Below, one piece after another: positions 50,410 to 62,529 of a DNA stretch of 64,000 nucleotides. The position numbers were made by a program, and so were the translations under genes. The DNA is from Symsagittifera roscoffensis (lineage: Eukaryota; Xenacoelomorpha; Acoela; Convolutidae). Within the stretch, counting starts at the first letter, position 1. The number at the start of each line of letters is the position of its first letter. Below the pieces are notes generated by a model. The model was given only the letters and a program-made list of their open reading frames with translations, was not told the origin of the DNA and did no database searches. The stretch lies in NCBI RefSeq assembly GCF_963678635.1, contig NC_087064.1:67382025-67446024 (forward strand), in the 5' to 3' direction.

Positions 50410-53122
50410 CTATTTGAGCATGTCGACATCTTGGGTTTTCGGAGGTTTTTTGAACTTGACCTCCGTTGCCCATATCTCATCAAAGAGCTCCGATCCTATG
50501 TCTTCCTGATCCAATAAGCTCCGATCCAATAAACTTATCAGCTTGATCATCTCCACCAGAACAATTTTCTTCGCTATGTAGATCAGCGGATCCAATCTTC
50601 GCGGAAACGTTGATAAGTTGGGCTCAAATCCTGCTGATCACGTGGAGCTCCAGTTAGCGATGTTTGTGACAATAATTCGTCCAAAGTCAAACTAACTTGA
50701 TTGGCTCTGTACCAGTTATAACATGAAGAAATTGATGTACACGTGAGATTCGAGTCATACATTGTCATTGCCAATCGAACAAATTGTCCTTCGTTTGACG
50801 TCATGTCCCAATGCGCATCCATCTTTGATTTCGTCAAATCTTCATAAGCAGTTGGCCTAGACGTCAACAAAGCTGCTTAAACTGATTCAGACAGACTAGA
50901 TTTCTTAAGTTTTGCCCCCCCCCCTTTGATTTATCTCTTGTTTGTTGTGGAGTCAATGACAGTTCTGAAAAAAAACGAAATGCTTATCTGTGAAGTGAAA
51001 CATTTTTCAAAGTTTTAAACGAACGTCCATTATTATCGCAATTTTTTCTCCAAAAAAGGGATGCAAACGTCCCACCTACACCCGCGAACAGTATCAAATT
51101 ACCAGTATCAGTTCGAATTACAGGTAAACTGCTATTTATACTTTTCTTTGCCTTGAGTGAATTAAGTGGAAACTTCTCAATAGAAGAGGAGCTTTTGTGT
51201 TACCAACATAATGAGGCTCAATAAAACCGCATTAAGCAAACACTTGATGAAAGCGACCCAAATCAACAGGATAAATTGTTCTTTCATAGAATTCCTAAGG
51301 CCCAAAACGTAAGATAAATCACTTGAGCTTTTATGAAAATTTGTGATCAGTTTTCCATACTCCTGACCGTTCAGTATCATGCTTGAGATATGTGATCATT
51401 TTTTCTTTACCGCTGCAGCGCCCACGCCTTTTTTAAATTGAATTGTCATATTCATTTGATAAATAAGGCTCTCCACGATTCTAATGCCATCTGTCTTTGT
51501 TGGAGTAGAAACCAAATCTTCCCATGCTGATGTTTTTTACAGATACAGAATGTGTCATTTCTGCTAAACTAATTTGCCACTGGCTTTGAGATATAGTGGT
51601 TCGCAGAGAGAGAGAAAGGAAGATAATGTATCGTCAGGGTACACATCTAGAGAAACATAAGATTCCAAGTCAAAATAAACAATTTTTAGCTAACAGTAGA
51701 ATAGTTTAACTGAGGGCTCTGGAGAATGAAGTCGAATTTTCACACTAAGATTAAATACAGATTCGAAGCATCGCAAAGCGTAACAGTTTTGGAATAACGT
51801 GAAAAATTGACACTTTTTTAAACTGTATAGAAATTTAGAATTTTGATTCTTGAACCGGTTTGTCGTTGAAAAGTTGGGCTCAAATCCTGCTGATCACGTG
51901 GAGCTCCAGTTAGCGATATTTGTGACAATAATTCGTCCAAAGTCAAACTAACTTGATTGGCTCTGTACCAGTTATAACATGAAGAAATTGATGTACACGT
52001 GAGATTCGAGTCATACATTGTCATTGCCAATCGAACAAATTGTCCTTCGTTTGACGTCATGTCCCAATGCGCATCCATCTTTGATTTCGTCAAATCTTCA
52101 TAAGCAGTTGGCCTAGACGTCAACAAAGCTGCTTAAACTGATTCAGACAGACTAGATTTCTTAAGTTTTGCCCCCCTTTGATTTATCTCTTGTTTGTTGT
52201 GGAGTCAATGACAGTTCTGAAAAAAAGCGAAATGCTTATCTGTGAAGTGAAACATTTTTCAAAGTTTTAAACGAACGTCCATTATTATCGCAATTTTTTC
52301 TCCAAAAAAGGGATGCCAACGTCCCACCTACACCCGCGAACAGTATCAAATTACCAGTATCAGTTCGAATTACAGGTAAACTGCTATTTATACTTTTCTT
52401 TGCCTTGAGTGAATTAAGTGGAAACTTCTCAATAGAAGAGGAGCTTTTGTGTTACCAACATAATGAGGCTCAATAAAACCGCATTAAGCAAACACTTGAT
52501 GAAAGCGACCCAAATCAACAGGATAAATTGTTCTTTCATAGAATTACTAAGGCCCAAAACGTAAGATAAATCACTTGAGCTTTTATGAAAATTTGTGATC
52601 AGTTTTCCATACTCCTGACCGTTCAGTATCATGCTTGAGATATGTGATCATTTTTTCTTTACCGCTGCAGCGCCCACGCCTTTTTTAATTTGAATTGTCA
52701 TATTCATTTGATAAATAAGGCTCTCCACGATTCTAATGCCATCTGTCTTTGTTGGAGTAGAAACCAAATCTTCCCATGCTGATGTTTTTTACAGATACAG
52801 AATGTGTCATTTCTGCTAAACTAATTTGCCACTGGCTTTGAGATATAGTGGTTCGCAGAGAGAGAGAAAGGAAGATAATGTATCGTCAGGGTATACATCT
52901 AGAGAAACATAAGATTCCAAGTCAAAATAAACAATTTTTAGCTAACAGTAGAATAGTTTAACTGAGGGCTCTGGAGAATGAAGTCGAATTTTCACACTAA
53001 GATTAAATACAGATTCGAAGCATCGCAAAGCGTAACAGTTTTGGAATAACGTGAAAAATTGACACTTTTTTAAACTGTATAGAAATTTAGAATTTTGATT
53101 CTTGAACCGGTTTGTCGTTGAA
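50410..53122 (-). CDS. unrecognised membrane-protein locus with duplicated exons
   Basis: On the minus strand exon-like stretches of normal protein composition are bounded by splice signals. They occur in two copies because the block is tandemly duplicated. The types are: an exon with WEDLVSTPTKTDGIRIVE and NMTIQF (51411-51526; 52663-52778); an exon with a hydrophobic helix FILLIWVAFIKCLLNAVLLS (51204 to about 51380; 52456 to about 52632); and an exon with AYEDLTKSKMDAHWD and SNLTCTSISSC (about 50615-50872; about 51871-52128). A likely last exon reaches a stop at 50410 (IGSELFDEIWATEVKFKKPP). N-glycosylation sequons and one helix suggest a membrane protein. Some junction phases do not fit simply, so exons are missing or the copies are pseudogenes. 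Family unknown. Confidence 0.45.
51204..51380 (-). CDS. putative exon with membrane helix, left copy
   Basis: An open stretch with MILNGQEYGKLITNFHKSSS, then a helix of about 24 hydrophobic residues (FILLIWVAFIKCLLNAVLLS and on), bounded by donor atgttg|gtaaca. The 5' border is uncertain. The duplicate at 52456-52632 is identical but for one R-to-S change (GLRNS versus GLSNS). Confidence 0.45.
51411..51526 (-). CDS. putative exon, WEDL domain, left copy
   Basis: Acceptor acatcag and donor gcagcg|gtaaag on the minus strand bound an open 116-bp stretch encoding WEDLVSTPTKTDGIRIVE, then YQMNMTIQFKKGVGAA. It resembles the AYEDL...MTMYDSNLTC exon 3' of it, as if the protein carried two versions of one domain. 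Its duplicate is at 52663-52778. Confidence 0.45.
51871..53122. repeat. tandem segmental duplication, right copy
   Basis: Second copy of the 1.25-kb block, offset by 1,252-1,256 bp. Its right edge lies in the 320-bp satellite-like repeats that start near 52970, so unequal exchange between such repeats may have created it. Confidence 0.95.
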
Positions 53123-54150
53123 AAACTTATTTGCAGTTTAAGGATAAGCGTTACAAAGTGTAACAACTGTTTAAACACGTACAAGTATTTCAAAAATATA
53201 AAATTTTTCATAAAATGCAGCGCTTATTGACAAACTGTACAAAGATAATTAAATGATAAAAATAAACAAGTAAAAAAATCTGCTAAAATTACTAGTTTTA
53301 AAGTTCAGCCAGGGAAATTAGACTAGAACAAAATTTTTTTCTCGAAGAAATGGCAGTTTTAACTGTAATTTAGCTTGCGTTATATTTTATAACACTTTTT
53401 TGTTAACGCTATAGAAATTTATGATTTTGACCCTGGGCTGTCGTTGAGGAGTTTATTTGCACTTTAAAGAAAAGAATTACGAAGTGTAACAACTGTAAAT
53501 TTACGTACTAGCAGTTCTTATGATCATTTTGTCATTTAAACAAGTGCTCAGTCACTGAAAGGAGAAAAAAATTAAATTGAGATGTAAAATAAATAAATAG
53601 ATCGTTGTTATTGTTATATTTTTTTATTCAGCCACTAAAAACTGCCTTAGAAGAACTTGTTTGACCAGTTAAATTTGGAAAGTATATAAGATTGCATTAT
53701 ACTTTCTAAACTTTTTTGTTAACTATATAGACACCAAGAACGTTGAATTTGGCTAGGGCTGTGGTTAAAGAAGTTTATCTGTGTTTTATATTTAAGCGTC
53801 ACAAAATGTAACAATTGTTTTTTCATATACAACCAATTTTTTAAATATCTCAAATATTTCGAATCAAGCAAACAGGTGCTTTAAACTTTTTAAATGCTTT
53901 TTAAATTTTTCAAACCACTCAAAATCGCCCAACCATTCGGACTAACTGTTTGTACGGTAACTTTTTTTCATTAAAATTTTTTTTTTAACGTAACTTTGGA
54001 AGGCTAAAACAAGAAAATTCTTTTCAACAATGGGCATTTTTACGTGAAATTTAGCTAGGCGTTACATTACTAAAGTGATTTATTCAGGTGCATTTTAAAC
54101 AAACGTTACATTTTTTCACACAGTTTTCTTAACTATAGCGAGTTATTTAC
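52970..54150. repeat. diverged tandem repeat, period about 320 bp
   Basis: The order of landmarks recurs near 53040-53170, 53390-53490 and 53700-53830, with a partial unit after 54050. Landmarks are tatagaaattta with tttgattc, then cgttgaaaaacttatttgca and gttacaaagtgtaacaactg. Confidence 0.7.
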
Positions 54151-54313
54151 GTGCATTTCGAACAGATGATCCAACTTCTAACACATTTTCTCTAACTATA
54201 GTGATCTTTTCAGATCTTTTGCAAGAACGTACGCACAACAAGCTTGCCCCTTAATTCGAATTGAAACGAAATTGCTGCTTGGAATAACCTCACTGCAGCG
54301 GAGTGTTATTGTA

Positions 54314-54762
54314 GGATTACGTCTCAAATGGCATAATTCCCAAATGGCATAAAAATGAAAAATTTCCCAAATGGCATAAATTTGATGCAACAGGTGCATT
54401 AGGAAAATCTAGAACAATTTGTTCGTGAACAATAATGTGAGAAACTTAGTCAAGGTGTCAATTCAAATGTTAATTGACATTTTATCTTAAAATTGTAGAA
54501 CTTTTTTATCAAAGCGAAAATCATAAGATTGCGGTTATTGATAAGCTTCATGTTGTCAATTTTTCCGACAAATTTGTTGCTTAACATTTGTTTGAAAGCA
54601 ATTAATTCCAAATCTTGTTCATATGTTTTCGTTCCTGACAAAATGTTAGAATTTGAAATTGATAGAAAACGTTTGAATTACAATGAAAACTTGAAATGTA
54701 CGCCATTTGGGAAAAGTTTCATTTTTATGCCATTTGGGAATTATGCCATTTGGGAAGTTACC
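54314..54762. mobile_element. hAT-like MITE with AAATGGCATAA ends
   Basis: A 449-bp element starts ggattacgtctcaaatggca and ends with the inverted match tgccatttgggaagttacc. Inverted arms run about 60 bp, each with two or three aaatggcat boxes. The 8-bp target duplication ttattgta is perfect (54306-54313 and 54763-54770). No transposase. Confidence 0.92.
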
Positions 54763-55434
54763 TTATTGTAGTATAACTATGCTGCTGCAATGTAATTCCA
54801 TGCAGCATATTGAATTTGATCCCATCCGATTGAGCATATTGTTTTCTCGGATAAAGGTTTCATAGCTCTCGGTATATAGAGTAAATATAGTAGTTGTGCA
54901 GGTGCGGAATGAGGGTCTATCAACATATTTATTACCCTGCTGCCCTATTTCTTTGTTTAAGTTTTCGCCAACCTTTTCTTTCGTCTGCAATAAATTTCAG
55001 TAAAATTTTTGTTCCGTGTTTTAGTTTCTTTGCCACTTTCACTCTCGAATTAATTAAGTAACAAACGATGTGATTTTTTAGATACAAAAGCTTTGGGAGT
55101 ACTTCGTTTGCTGCATTACGATTTAAAATGACTATAGTTCGAGCGAGTAGGTTTTCTTATGAGCTCAACAAAATTGCACTCAAGCTAGTTCCAAAACCAG
55201 CAACTGTAAAAAAACAAACTTTTTGCAATTTTTATTGGAGATTTTGATTGATGTATTTTTTGTTGTTTGATTTTTTATAAACACGAACTCAGTTAACTCC
55301 TCACATTTTATTAAATCTTATTCAGTTTATCAGTGAGCATTCAGAGGCCTTTTTCTCGAGATTCCAATCGTAACTTTAAAAAAAATAGATTTGAATGAAA
55401 AATCAAAAGTATGATTTTTTCTGATTTTAAAAGA

Positions 55435-55690
55435 GCTATGTTCGATTCGAACAAAAACAGCTATGGTTTGACCAATTGATCAAAGTGGCTCTGTTTTGAT
55501 CGACTTGAAACAAACAAGTTATGTTTTGACCAAATCGAGCGAAGAAAAATTGTGCTCAACTGTATTCGACCAAGGTGAGCCATGTTTCGGCCATCTCGAC
55601 ACAAACTGGTTGTGTTTCGACCGGCTCGACAGAAGCAAAAAATTGTTCGACGGTGTTTGATTGTGTTTGGACCAAACGTGCTACCAATCT
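55435..55690 (+). repeat. degenerate tandem repeat, about 40-bp unit
   Basis: Units built on atgttttgaccaaatcgag and gacaaacaagtt recur about six times with substitutions (tgtttcggccatctcgac, tgtttcgaccggctcgac). No coding frame runs through. Confidence 0.7.
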
Positions 55691-56089
55691 GTATAATATA
55701 TGCAATTCAAAAGTTGATTAACATTGATGTTTTTCATCACCAACTAGTAAAAAAAACTTGAGTATTTTTGTTGCTCCGTCAGGGTCGAAACTTATTTTTC
55801 GTTGATCCGGTTTTTTCAACTTGAACCTGACAAAAACTTTTTCTTTTTGGTACATCAAAAACGCCTTTTTAGATATGCGACAAAATATTGTGTTTCCATC
55901 ATATCAGAGGTTATCCAACATACATTTGTCATTTTTTATAATTCTGATATGCAAGGTCTACCTAGTAAAATGATGCGCAACTAAGCAGCACCATTTCATT
56001 CCAACCAGATACCCCCTGCTACCCCTTGTCAGAAAAAAAATCTGAATTTTTTTTTATTATTTATGATGATTGCGAAAACCTTTCAATTT

Positions 56090-56700
56090 TTTTTTGATTG
56101 ACCATCATTAACATAGCTGACTATCAGAGCAAAGTCTGCAGAAACGTTTTGGATAAATTTGAATAGTATTCTAATCCGTACACTTAAATCTTTTCTAAAT
56201 AAATTTTTCGTTGGTTTGAATCTTTTGACTCTTTTTTGTTGTAATGTTTCAACTGCTGAGCTCAAAATTAAACCTTTCAGAAACTCAGGTGTTTAGTTAT
56301 GAAGTAAGTTTTGTTTGGTTTTGCTTCACTGCTGTATCATCAGCATATAATTATGTGTTTAATGAGTATGTATTAGGCGATGAATCAATTGTCCTTGAAA
56401 CGAAGGGAAGTGGCCCGAGAATTAATCCTTGTGGAACTCCGCAAAAAAAAACGATTTTCGATTTGACCTTTTAGAGCCTTTTTGACTCATTTTGTCACGT
56501 ATGATTTCAAAAATGCTTCAATGGGACCTCGTAGTCCGCTGTTCTCAGCTTTTTGGTGAAAGTATTGGCTGTAAAACATTATCAAACGCTTCTTTCTCTA
56601 AGATCTATGAAAGTAGCATATGTTAGATTGGATTTTAATTCCCAATCGTTTCCGACTGCAATTTATTTAATTTATCTAAGTTTTGCATCACTTCATGTCC
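56090..56700 (-). pseudogene. non-LTR retrotransposon reverse transcriptase fragment
   Basis: On the minus strand, in several frames, are fragments of a LINE-type reverse transcriptase: YATFIDLRE near 56600, AFDNVLQPIL near 56570, GVPQGLILGP at about 56405-56440, and YADDTAVKQNQ with the catalytic YADD near 56335-56350. Order and spacing fit the palm and fingers of CR1/Jockey-type enzymes, which copy their own RNA and usually also mobilise SINEs. Frameshifts and stops break every segment. The open + strand frame at 56244-56474 (GPRINPCGTPQ) is the antisense shadow of the GVPQG motif. Confidence 0.85.
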
Positions 56701-56814
56701 TCCACGAAGTTAACCGAAGCATCTTTTCATGAAAATCTAGGTGTGAAGTCTATCCGAATTGCTGTTTAGTCGGAAACAGTGTTTACCTGAAAAATAAATA
56801 ATGCATTTGTCTTA

Positions 56815-59800
56815 CAACGAAAAAGTCCACAGTTTGAAGTCCTCAATGCGTCACCTCAGGTCAATTAGTCGAACTGTGACCTCCTACAGAAAAAATTAAG
56901 CACATATTTTTGATAAATTTTTTTGCTACATCCTTAACCAATATTTTTTCCTTTGGGAGGTCCTGTGAAATCTTTTTCTTATGGAGGTTCAATATGGCCT
57001 AAAATAGACCTTAAAAGTTAGTCACAGCGGTTTGACTGATTTGGCGGGGCTGCGATAATATATAACATCAAAAGGTTTTTTTTGGGATCAAAAATCCTAT
57101 TGAATTGCTGGGCCAATGAGTGCATTCGTATTACATATCCACGACTAACAGTCGAATAAAAGGATTCTAAATTGATAACGAACCGACTCTATCATTTGAT
57201 TTTTCAAAAAAAAAACTATTAGAAAGTTTCGACAAGAGTTTCTGAATGCTTAGTTCTAATTAACCACCAAATTGTTAGCAAAAAAACCTTGAGATTCCAC
57301 CAACTGCGCTAAGTTATTTTTTATAGTTCTGCGAAGAAAAAAACAGCAAACAGGAAACTTTGGAAAAGAACCAATGAACACAATTAAACAAAATTTAGAA
57401 CTTAATTTGTGAAAAAAACTCGAATTTCGAACTTGAAAGAAGATGGCTGGCCTTAAAGCTCTTTGATTTTCCAGAACAGTTTATGGTATATACTTTTTTT
57501 GATGAAATTACCCCAATTGGAGAAAACTGTTTCAAGAGGTGAAATTGTTATTTCGCAGGAAAATTCGATAATTCATTTCCACGTTCGAAACTCGAAATCC
57601 ATCACGCTTTTCGCAACTTTTACATTTTTGCAGCTCGATAGTGGAGCTTGCTTTCGTTTCAACAGAGGAAATGAGCTGAATTTTTAAATAAAACCAATAG
57701 TCAAACCGCAAAAAATTACTTCGTAGTCTAAACAAATGATAAGATTTATCCTGAAAAAAAATCATCTCGACCTATATCAGAATCTGCACTATCTTTATTG
57801 ACTCTAAGAAACGTTCACCGGATTACCTCAAAATGAATAGGAGGGGCGAGGGAAAAACTAAGAAAAAAGTAGTTTTTACACAAAATCGTCACTTAACTAT
57901 CACTATCAAAATACCTTCTGGTGTATCCCACTACCTTGTAAATGTTTTGCATTTCTTAAGTTAAAAAAAAATAATTTGATAATAGCAATAAAAACTTGAG
58001 TTTTTTTTCCCAAAATTCAAGCTTTAATCACAAATTATGCATAAAAAGTTTGCCAATTGAGGGAATAGTCCGAACTCATAGCTTGCATTGCCTCAATATT
58101 ACAGTTTTTTATCCGAGTTATTTGACGCGCTCAGATGATTTGAGGTTATGCGTTGAGCAATGTGTAAAAACATATAAAAAATTTCAGTCTGCCGCTATTT
58201 TAGTCGGGAGCTTTAGCATCGCTACATTCAAAATTACTTAACAAAAACAGGAGCTGAAATATCGTTATAAAAAAACATTGATGTCCACAAGAAAGTTTTA
58301 AAATATTGTGATTCTTAAACCAAATTTGTGTCCCAAAAAACTCAAGAACGCACAAACATATCGTTCCGATTTTCAAAGAAAACGGAATAGGTTTGCTTGG
58401 TGTCGTTTTTATATTTAGTCAAGGTTTGGCAATCAAAATAAGAATATTTAGCAAAAAAATATTTACCCCATTCAAGACATCGTTTCCCTTTAATCAAATT
58501 TAAAAATATATTTTACCTCCAACCACTTTCTGCAAAATTCTGGGGGATTAAAATTCGCCAATTTGGTCATGCACTGGACTAAGTTATGTTAGCTTTGAAA
58601 ATTATATCCATAATGATAGAATCGTAACGCGAACTATTTATGCGCGGCGAATTCTAGCACAAATGAAACCGCTCCAAATAGCTTATTGGTCGTTTTAATT
58701 TTGACTTAAATTTTCACACCTGATCTTCGATATTGTCAAAAATGTACAGTTTTTCAGTTTACAAAATTGTACAGTGGCAAAAATGGCAAAATTCAATCCC
58801 ATAGAACTTTGCATAAAATGATTGGAAGCAAAATGTCTTTTTACACTTGATTTGAGGGAGACGATATCTTTAATGGTGTCTAAGCTGTTTTGCTAAAATT
58901 TCTTATTTTGATCGCCAAAACAATACCAAGCATAAATATTCCGTTTTCTTTGACAGTTAGAACAATAAAAAAAAAGTTTGTGCGTTAAAATGTTTTTTGG
59001 GACAAAATTTTTAGCTTTGGAATAACAGTATTTTAAAAATTCGTTGTAGACATCAATGTTTTGAGCCCCAAATTATAGCAGTTTTTCAATTCTTGTTTTT
59101 GTTATGTAGGTTTGAATGTAGCGATGCTAAAGTTCCCGGCTAAATTAGTGGGTTTCCCATCCGTTTGGACACAATGATCAACGCAAAAACTCGAATCATT
59201 TGTGCGCGTCGAATAAATCAGCTTTAAAAACTGTGAAAGCTATGTGCTCGGAATAATTCCTCAATTGGCAAAATTTTTAACAATGGTTCGTGATTATTGC
59301 TTTAATTTTGGTAAAAAAATCAAAAAATCATATCGTCTTGTCAAACTTTCTTTTTTAAAATTAAAAAATGCAAAACAGTTAAATGGTAAGGGGATAACCC
59401 AAGGTCTGTTATGATAGTGATAGTTAAGCAATAAAGTTGTGTAAAAACCAATTTTTTCTTAGTTTTTCACTCGCCCCTATGTTTTTAGTAATCATTGCTT
59501 GTTTTGAAGTATAATGGTGAACGATTCTAAGAACCATTGAACGTAGGTCAGATTCTGATATAGGTCGAGATTATTTTTTTTTTCAGGAAAAATTTTAAGT
59601 TTTGTTCAATAATTTTTCGCAGTTTGACGTTTGGTGGTTTCTTTTAAAAGTCAGTCATTTTCTTTGTTGAAAAGAAAGCAAGCTCCACTATCGAACAGCA
59701 AAAGTGTACAAGTCACGAAGAACGTGATCGACTTCGAGTTTCGAAAGTGAAGTTGAATTATCGAATTTTCCAGCGAAATAACAATTTCACCTATTGATAC

Positions 59801-60855
59801 AGTTTTTTCAAATTGAGGTAATTTCATCAAAAAAGTGTATATTGTAAATTGTTCTGGAAACTCAAAGATCTTTAAGGTCAGCTGATATTCAAGAAACGAA
59901 AACTTTAAAATTTACGTGTCCTTATTTTTTGTTTACTTGCGTTCATTGCGCTCTATTCCCAACGCCCTATTGTCCCTGTTTTTTTTTCGCAGATTCAGGT
60001 ATAAGCTATCAAAAACTTACTTTGCGGAAGTAGCGGTATCTTAATATTTCTCAGTAATCATTTGGTGACTAATTATAGCTAAGCCTTCAGAAATTATTAT
60101 CAGTTTTTTTTTGAAAAAATCAAATAATAGAGTTGGTTCATAATCTATTTAGAATCCTTTCATTCTACCGTTAGTCATGCATAGATAACATGGATGCCCA
60201 CAATAGCCAAGCAATTTGATGGGATTTTAAGTTGTAGATAATTCTGAATAGATTATTGGTAAATGCTCCCCGAAAATTTTCCAATTTAACCAAGAGCTAA
60301 TTCATAGCAAAATTGGGCTATAATTTGCTTAAGTGATAACGGGAAAATGCTAGATTATAGATATTGGTCGCTACTTTTTGCGAAATCACATCGTTGATAT
60401 TCTAAGGCAGATTAACACTCACGATCGTTTACCTCAAGTTTTTATCTTCCATAATTGTTTTTCGATGCAAAAAACAAGGGAAGCTGAAAAAGGCTTCAAA
60501 TTAGCATCCATTTGACCTGAAACAACGGAATCAAGTATTTTCAGAAGCGTGAGACCATTTTATAATTATTTTTGCCATCCCAAATAAGAGGAAAAAAAAT
60601 TGATCCTATCTTCGCGTCCCCGCCAATTGAGTGAAACCGCTGCGGTGACTGATTTTTTGGACTATTTTACTTTATGTCGAGCCTCCTAAATAAAAAATTA
60701 TTTGTAAAAATTGTATAAGGAGATGGAAGCAAAATAGGTTTGTGAAAACCTGTTTCGTTTTTCATGTAAGAGGTCACGATTTGTCGAATTGACCTGAGGT
60801 CACGAATTGGGGACCTCAAATTGTGGACTCTTTGTGGTAAAACTATAAAGTCTTT
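56815..60855. repeat. roughly 4-kb imperfect inverted repeat
   Basis: The left arm (about 56815-58560) and right arm (about 58770-60855) are reverse complements with many small changes. Matched landmarks: gtccacagtttgaagtcc against ggacctcaaattgtggac; cggtttgactgatttggcgg against ccgccaattgagtgaaaccg; ctcgatagtggagcttgctt against aagcaagctccactatcgaa; ttagcatcgctacattcaaa against tttgaatgtagcgatgctaa. The spacer is about 200 bp. No coding frames survive. Confidence 0.88.
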
Positions 60856-61938
60856 ACAATCATTAGGGTATTTTTTGTACTTCTTCTTTATGCCCTGGAA
60901 GCCCATGGGGCTCATCCCCAGGCTTACCGTAAACAAAAAATGAAACGTTAAGATCATTATGGGTTGAATGAAATATCATTTGTTTTTTTTCTTTGGTAGA
61001 TAATTATTAATTTCTGCACCATAACTTGCATGTTTTGCTTTTGTTTTGGAGTAATATTACCCCAAAGGTGTTTTTCTTTTTAAAACGGCCGAAAGACAAA
61101 AAGATTTCCTGTGATTGGTCATTTTGCTTCGTTTCAAGATTTTGATTAGAAAGTTGTTTTTCTTTTCATTTTTCTTTTGATTTTTCACCTCAAACGCCAA
61201 CCGCTGCTGGATCAGTTATTTCAGCCAAAAATCATTCAAAAAATCTTCTGCTATGAATTTCTCGACTGAGTTAGTTGATTCAACTCCCACCTTCTGGGTA
61301 TGTGTTTTGATCTTGAGTTTTCTTGAATTTAAGTTCTCTCTAATAGATTTTGGATGAGTCACATAATTTAAAATTTCAATCAAAATACAGAGATGTTTAC
61401 AATTTTCCGCAAAAAATTTCAAAGAAGTACCAATTTTTTGTCCCTTTTTGTGTTAAAAATGAATTTTTTGACGTTTTTGACAATTGCTGACTTGTTTTTT
61501 TTTTTCAAATTGAAAATGTGATAACCAATCAATTATGTAATAATCAATCAATCAAATTACCAGTTTAACTTAAATTTTTTACTTAAGTTCTTAAGGTCAA
61601 GTTTATTAAATTTCGTTACCAGTTCTCCGTGATCACTGGTTGACGTTGCATTCTATCTCATACTTAACTGATTCTTTTCACTGAATCAAGTCGATGTTAA
61701 TTTCATAGTTATTATAATGTAATTAGTTTGAATAACGTTAAATTACGTAATATAAAATTGCTCCATGTTGACGTCGATGCCTTTTTTTTTTCAATTCAAG
61801 AATTTTAATGAAAAATTTCAATTAACCTTACAAACACGCAATTTTCAAGAAACTCAAAAACATCAATTGTGCCACCACTCACTGGCATAAATTATGAAGC
61901 CAGTTTTTTGCTTCCATGTCTTCTTTGTGTTATTATAG

Positions 61939-62056
61939 GATGACTTCGTGCGTCCGTTGGACGAAGTGGAGACTACTCGAGGGATGGTGATGCGGGTGGT
62001 GTGGATCACGTGGGTGTGCATCTCTCTTCTCTTCGGAGTGCCCGGAAATCTACTCG
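61939..62056 (+). CDS. exon resembling transmembrane helix 1 of a class A GPCR
   Basis: A GC-rich, 118-bp open stretch stands out from its AT-rich surroundings. It begins at acceptor tgttattatag and encodes DDFVRPLDEVETTRG, then VVWITWVCISLLFGVPGNLL. A short acidic leader followed by a helix ending in GVPGNLL matches helix 1 of rhodopsin-class receptors, where the Asn is the most conserved residue (1.50). It ends at ctactcg|gcaagt, a good GC-type donor that interrupts the codon after LL. If not spliced the frame stops nine codons on. No neighbouring exon was found in the window, so family and ligand are unknown. Confidence 0.55.
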
Positions 62057-62529
62057 GCAAGTATCAGCGACAAAACTTATAATTACACAATAGTTATATT
62101 TATGTTTATGTTTCACAAGTTATCGGCGAGTTTCTCATTAATTTGGTAAGTTGAAGATGTTCACAAAGTTCTGCATGCTTAAAAGTTTGTCTCCGGATTC
62201 CACAGACATAAACTCATATTTAAATTGTGCGCCTCATAAATACGCAAAACGGGTTGACAGAAACTTCCTATCAAACAATTTTCACACTTGAGATTTTCAT
62301 AATTTGATATTCGCTTTGAAATTTTGGGTTTTCTCATGCAAGATAACCCTAAGTTTAAACGGCAACAATCAAAAATTTTTACTGCATATAATGATTTACC
62401 AAGTAAATTAGGGTTATCATTTTCACAAAGAGAGAGTAACGCACAAAAATTTAACATATTGTATAAGGCTAAAAACCTTTTACCTAAAATAAATCAGTGA
62501 TGAAATTAGAGGCTTAGCTTGTTCGAGTT

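Larger units (their letters stand above)
50615..51870. repeat. tandem segmental duplication, left copy
   Basis: From agttgggctcaaatcctgct to ggtttgtcgttgaa this matches 51871-53122 at nearly every base. Differences include a C-run of 12 against 6 and a few substitutions, so the event is recent relative to other repeats here. Confidence 0.95.

Noticed and set aside
56244-56474. A + strand protein with GPRINPCGTPQKK
   Set aside because: This is the antisense of the GVPQG...LGP reverse transcriptase motif on the minus strand.
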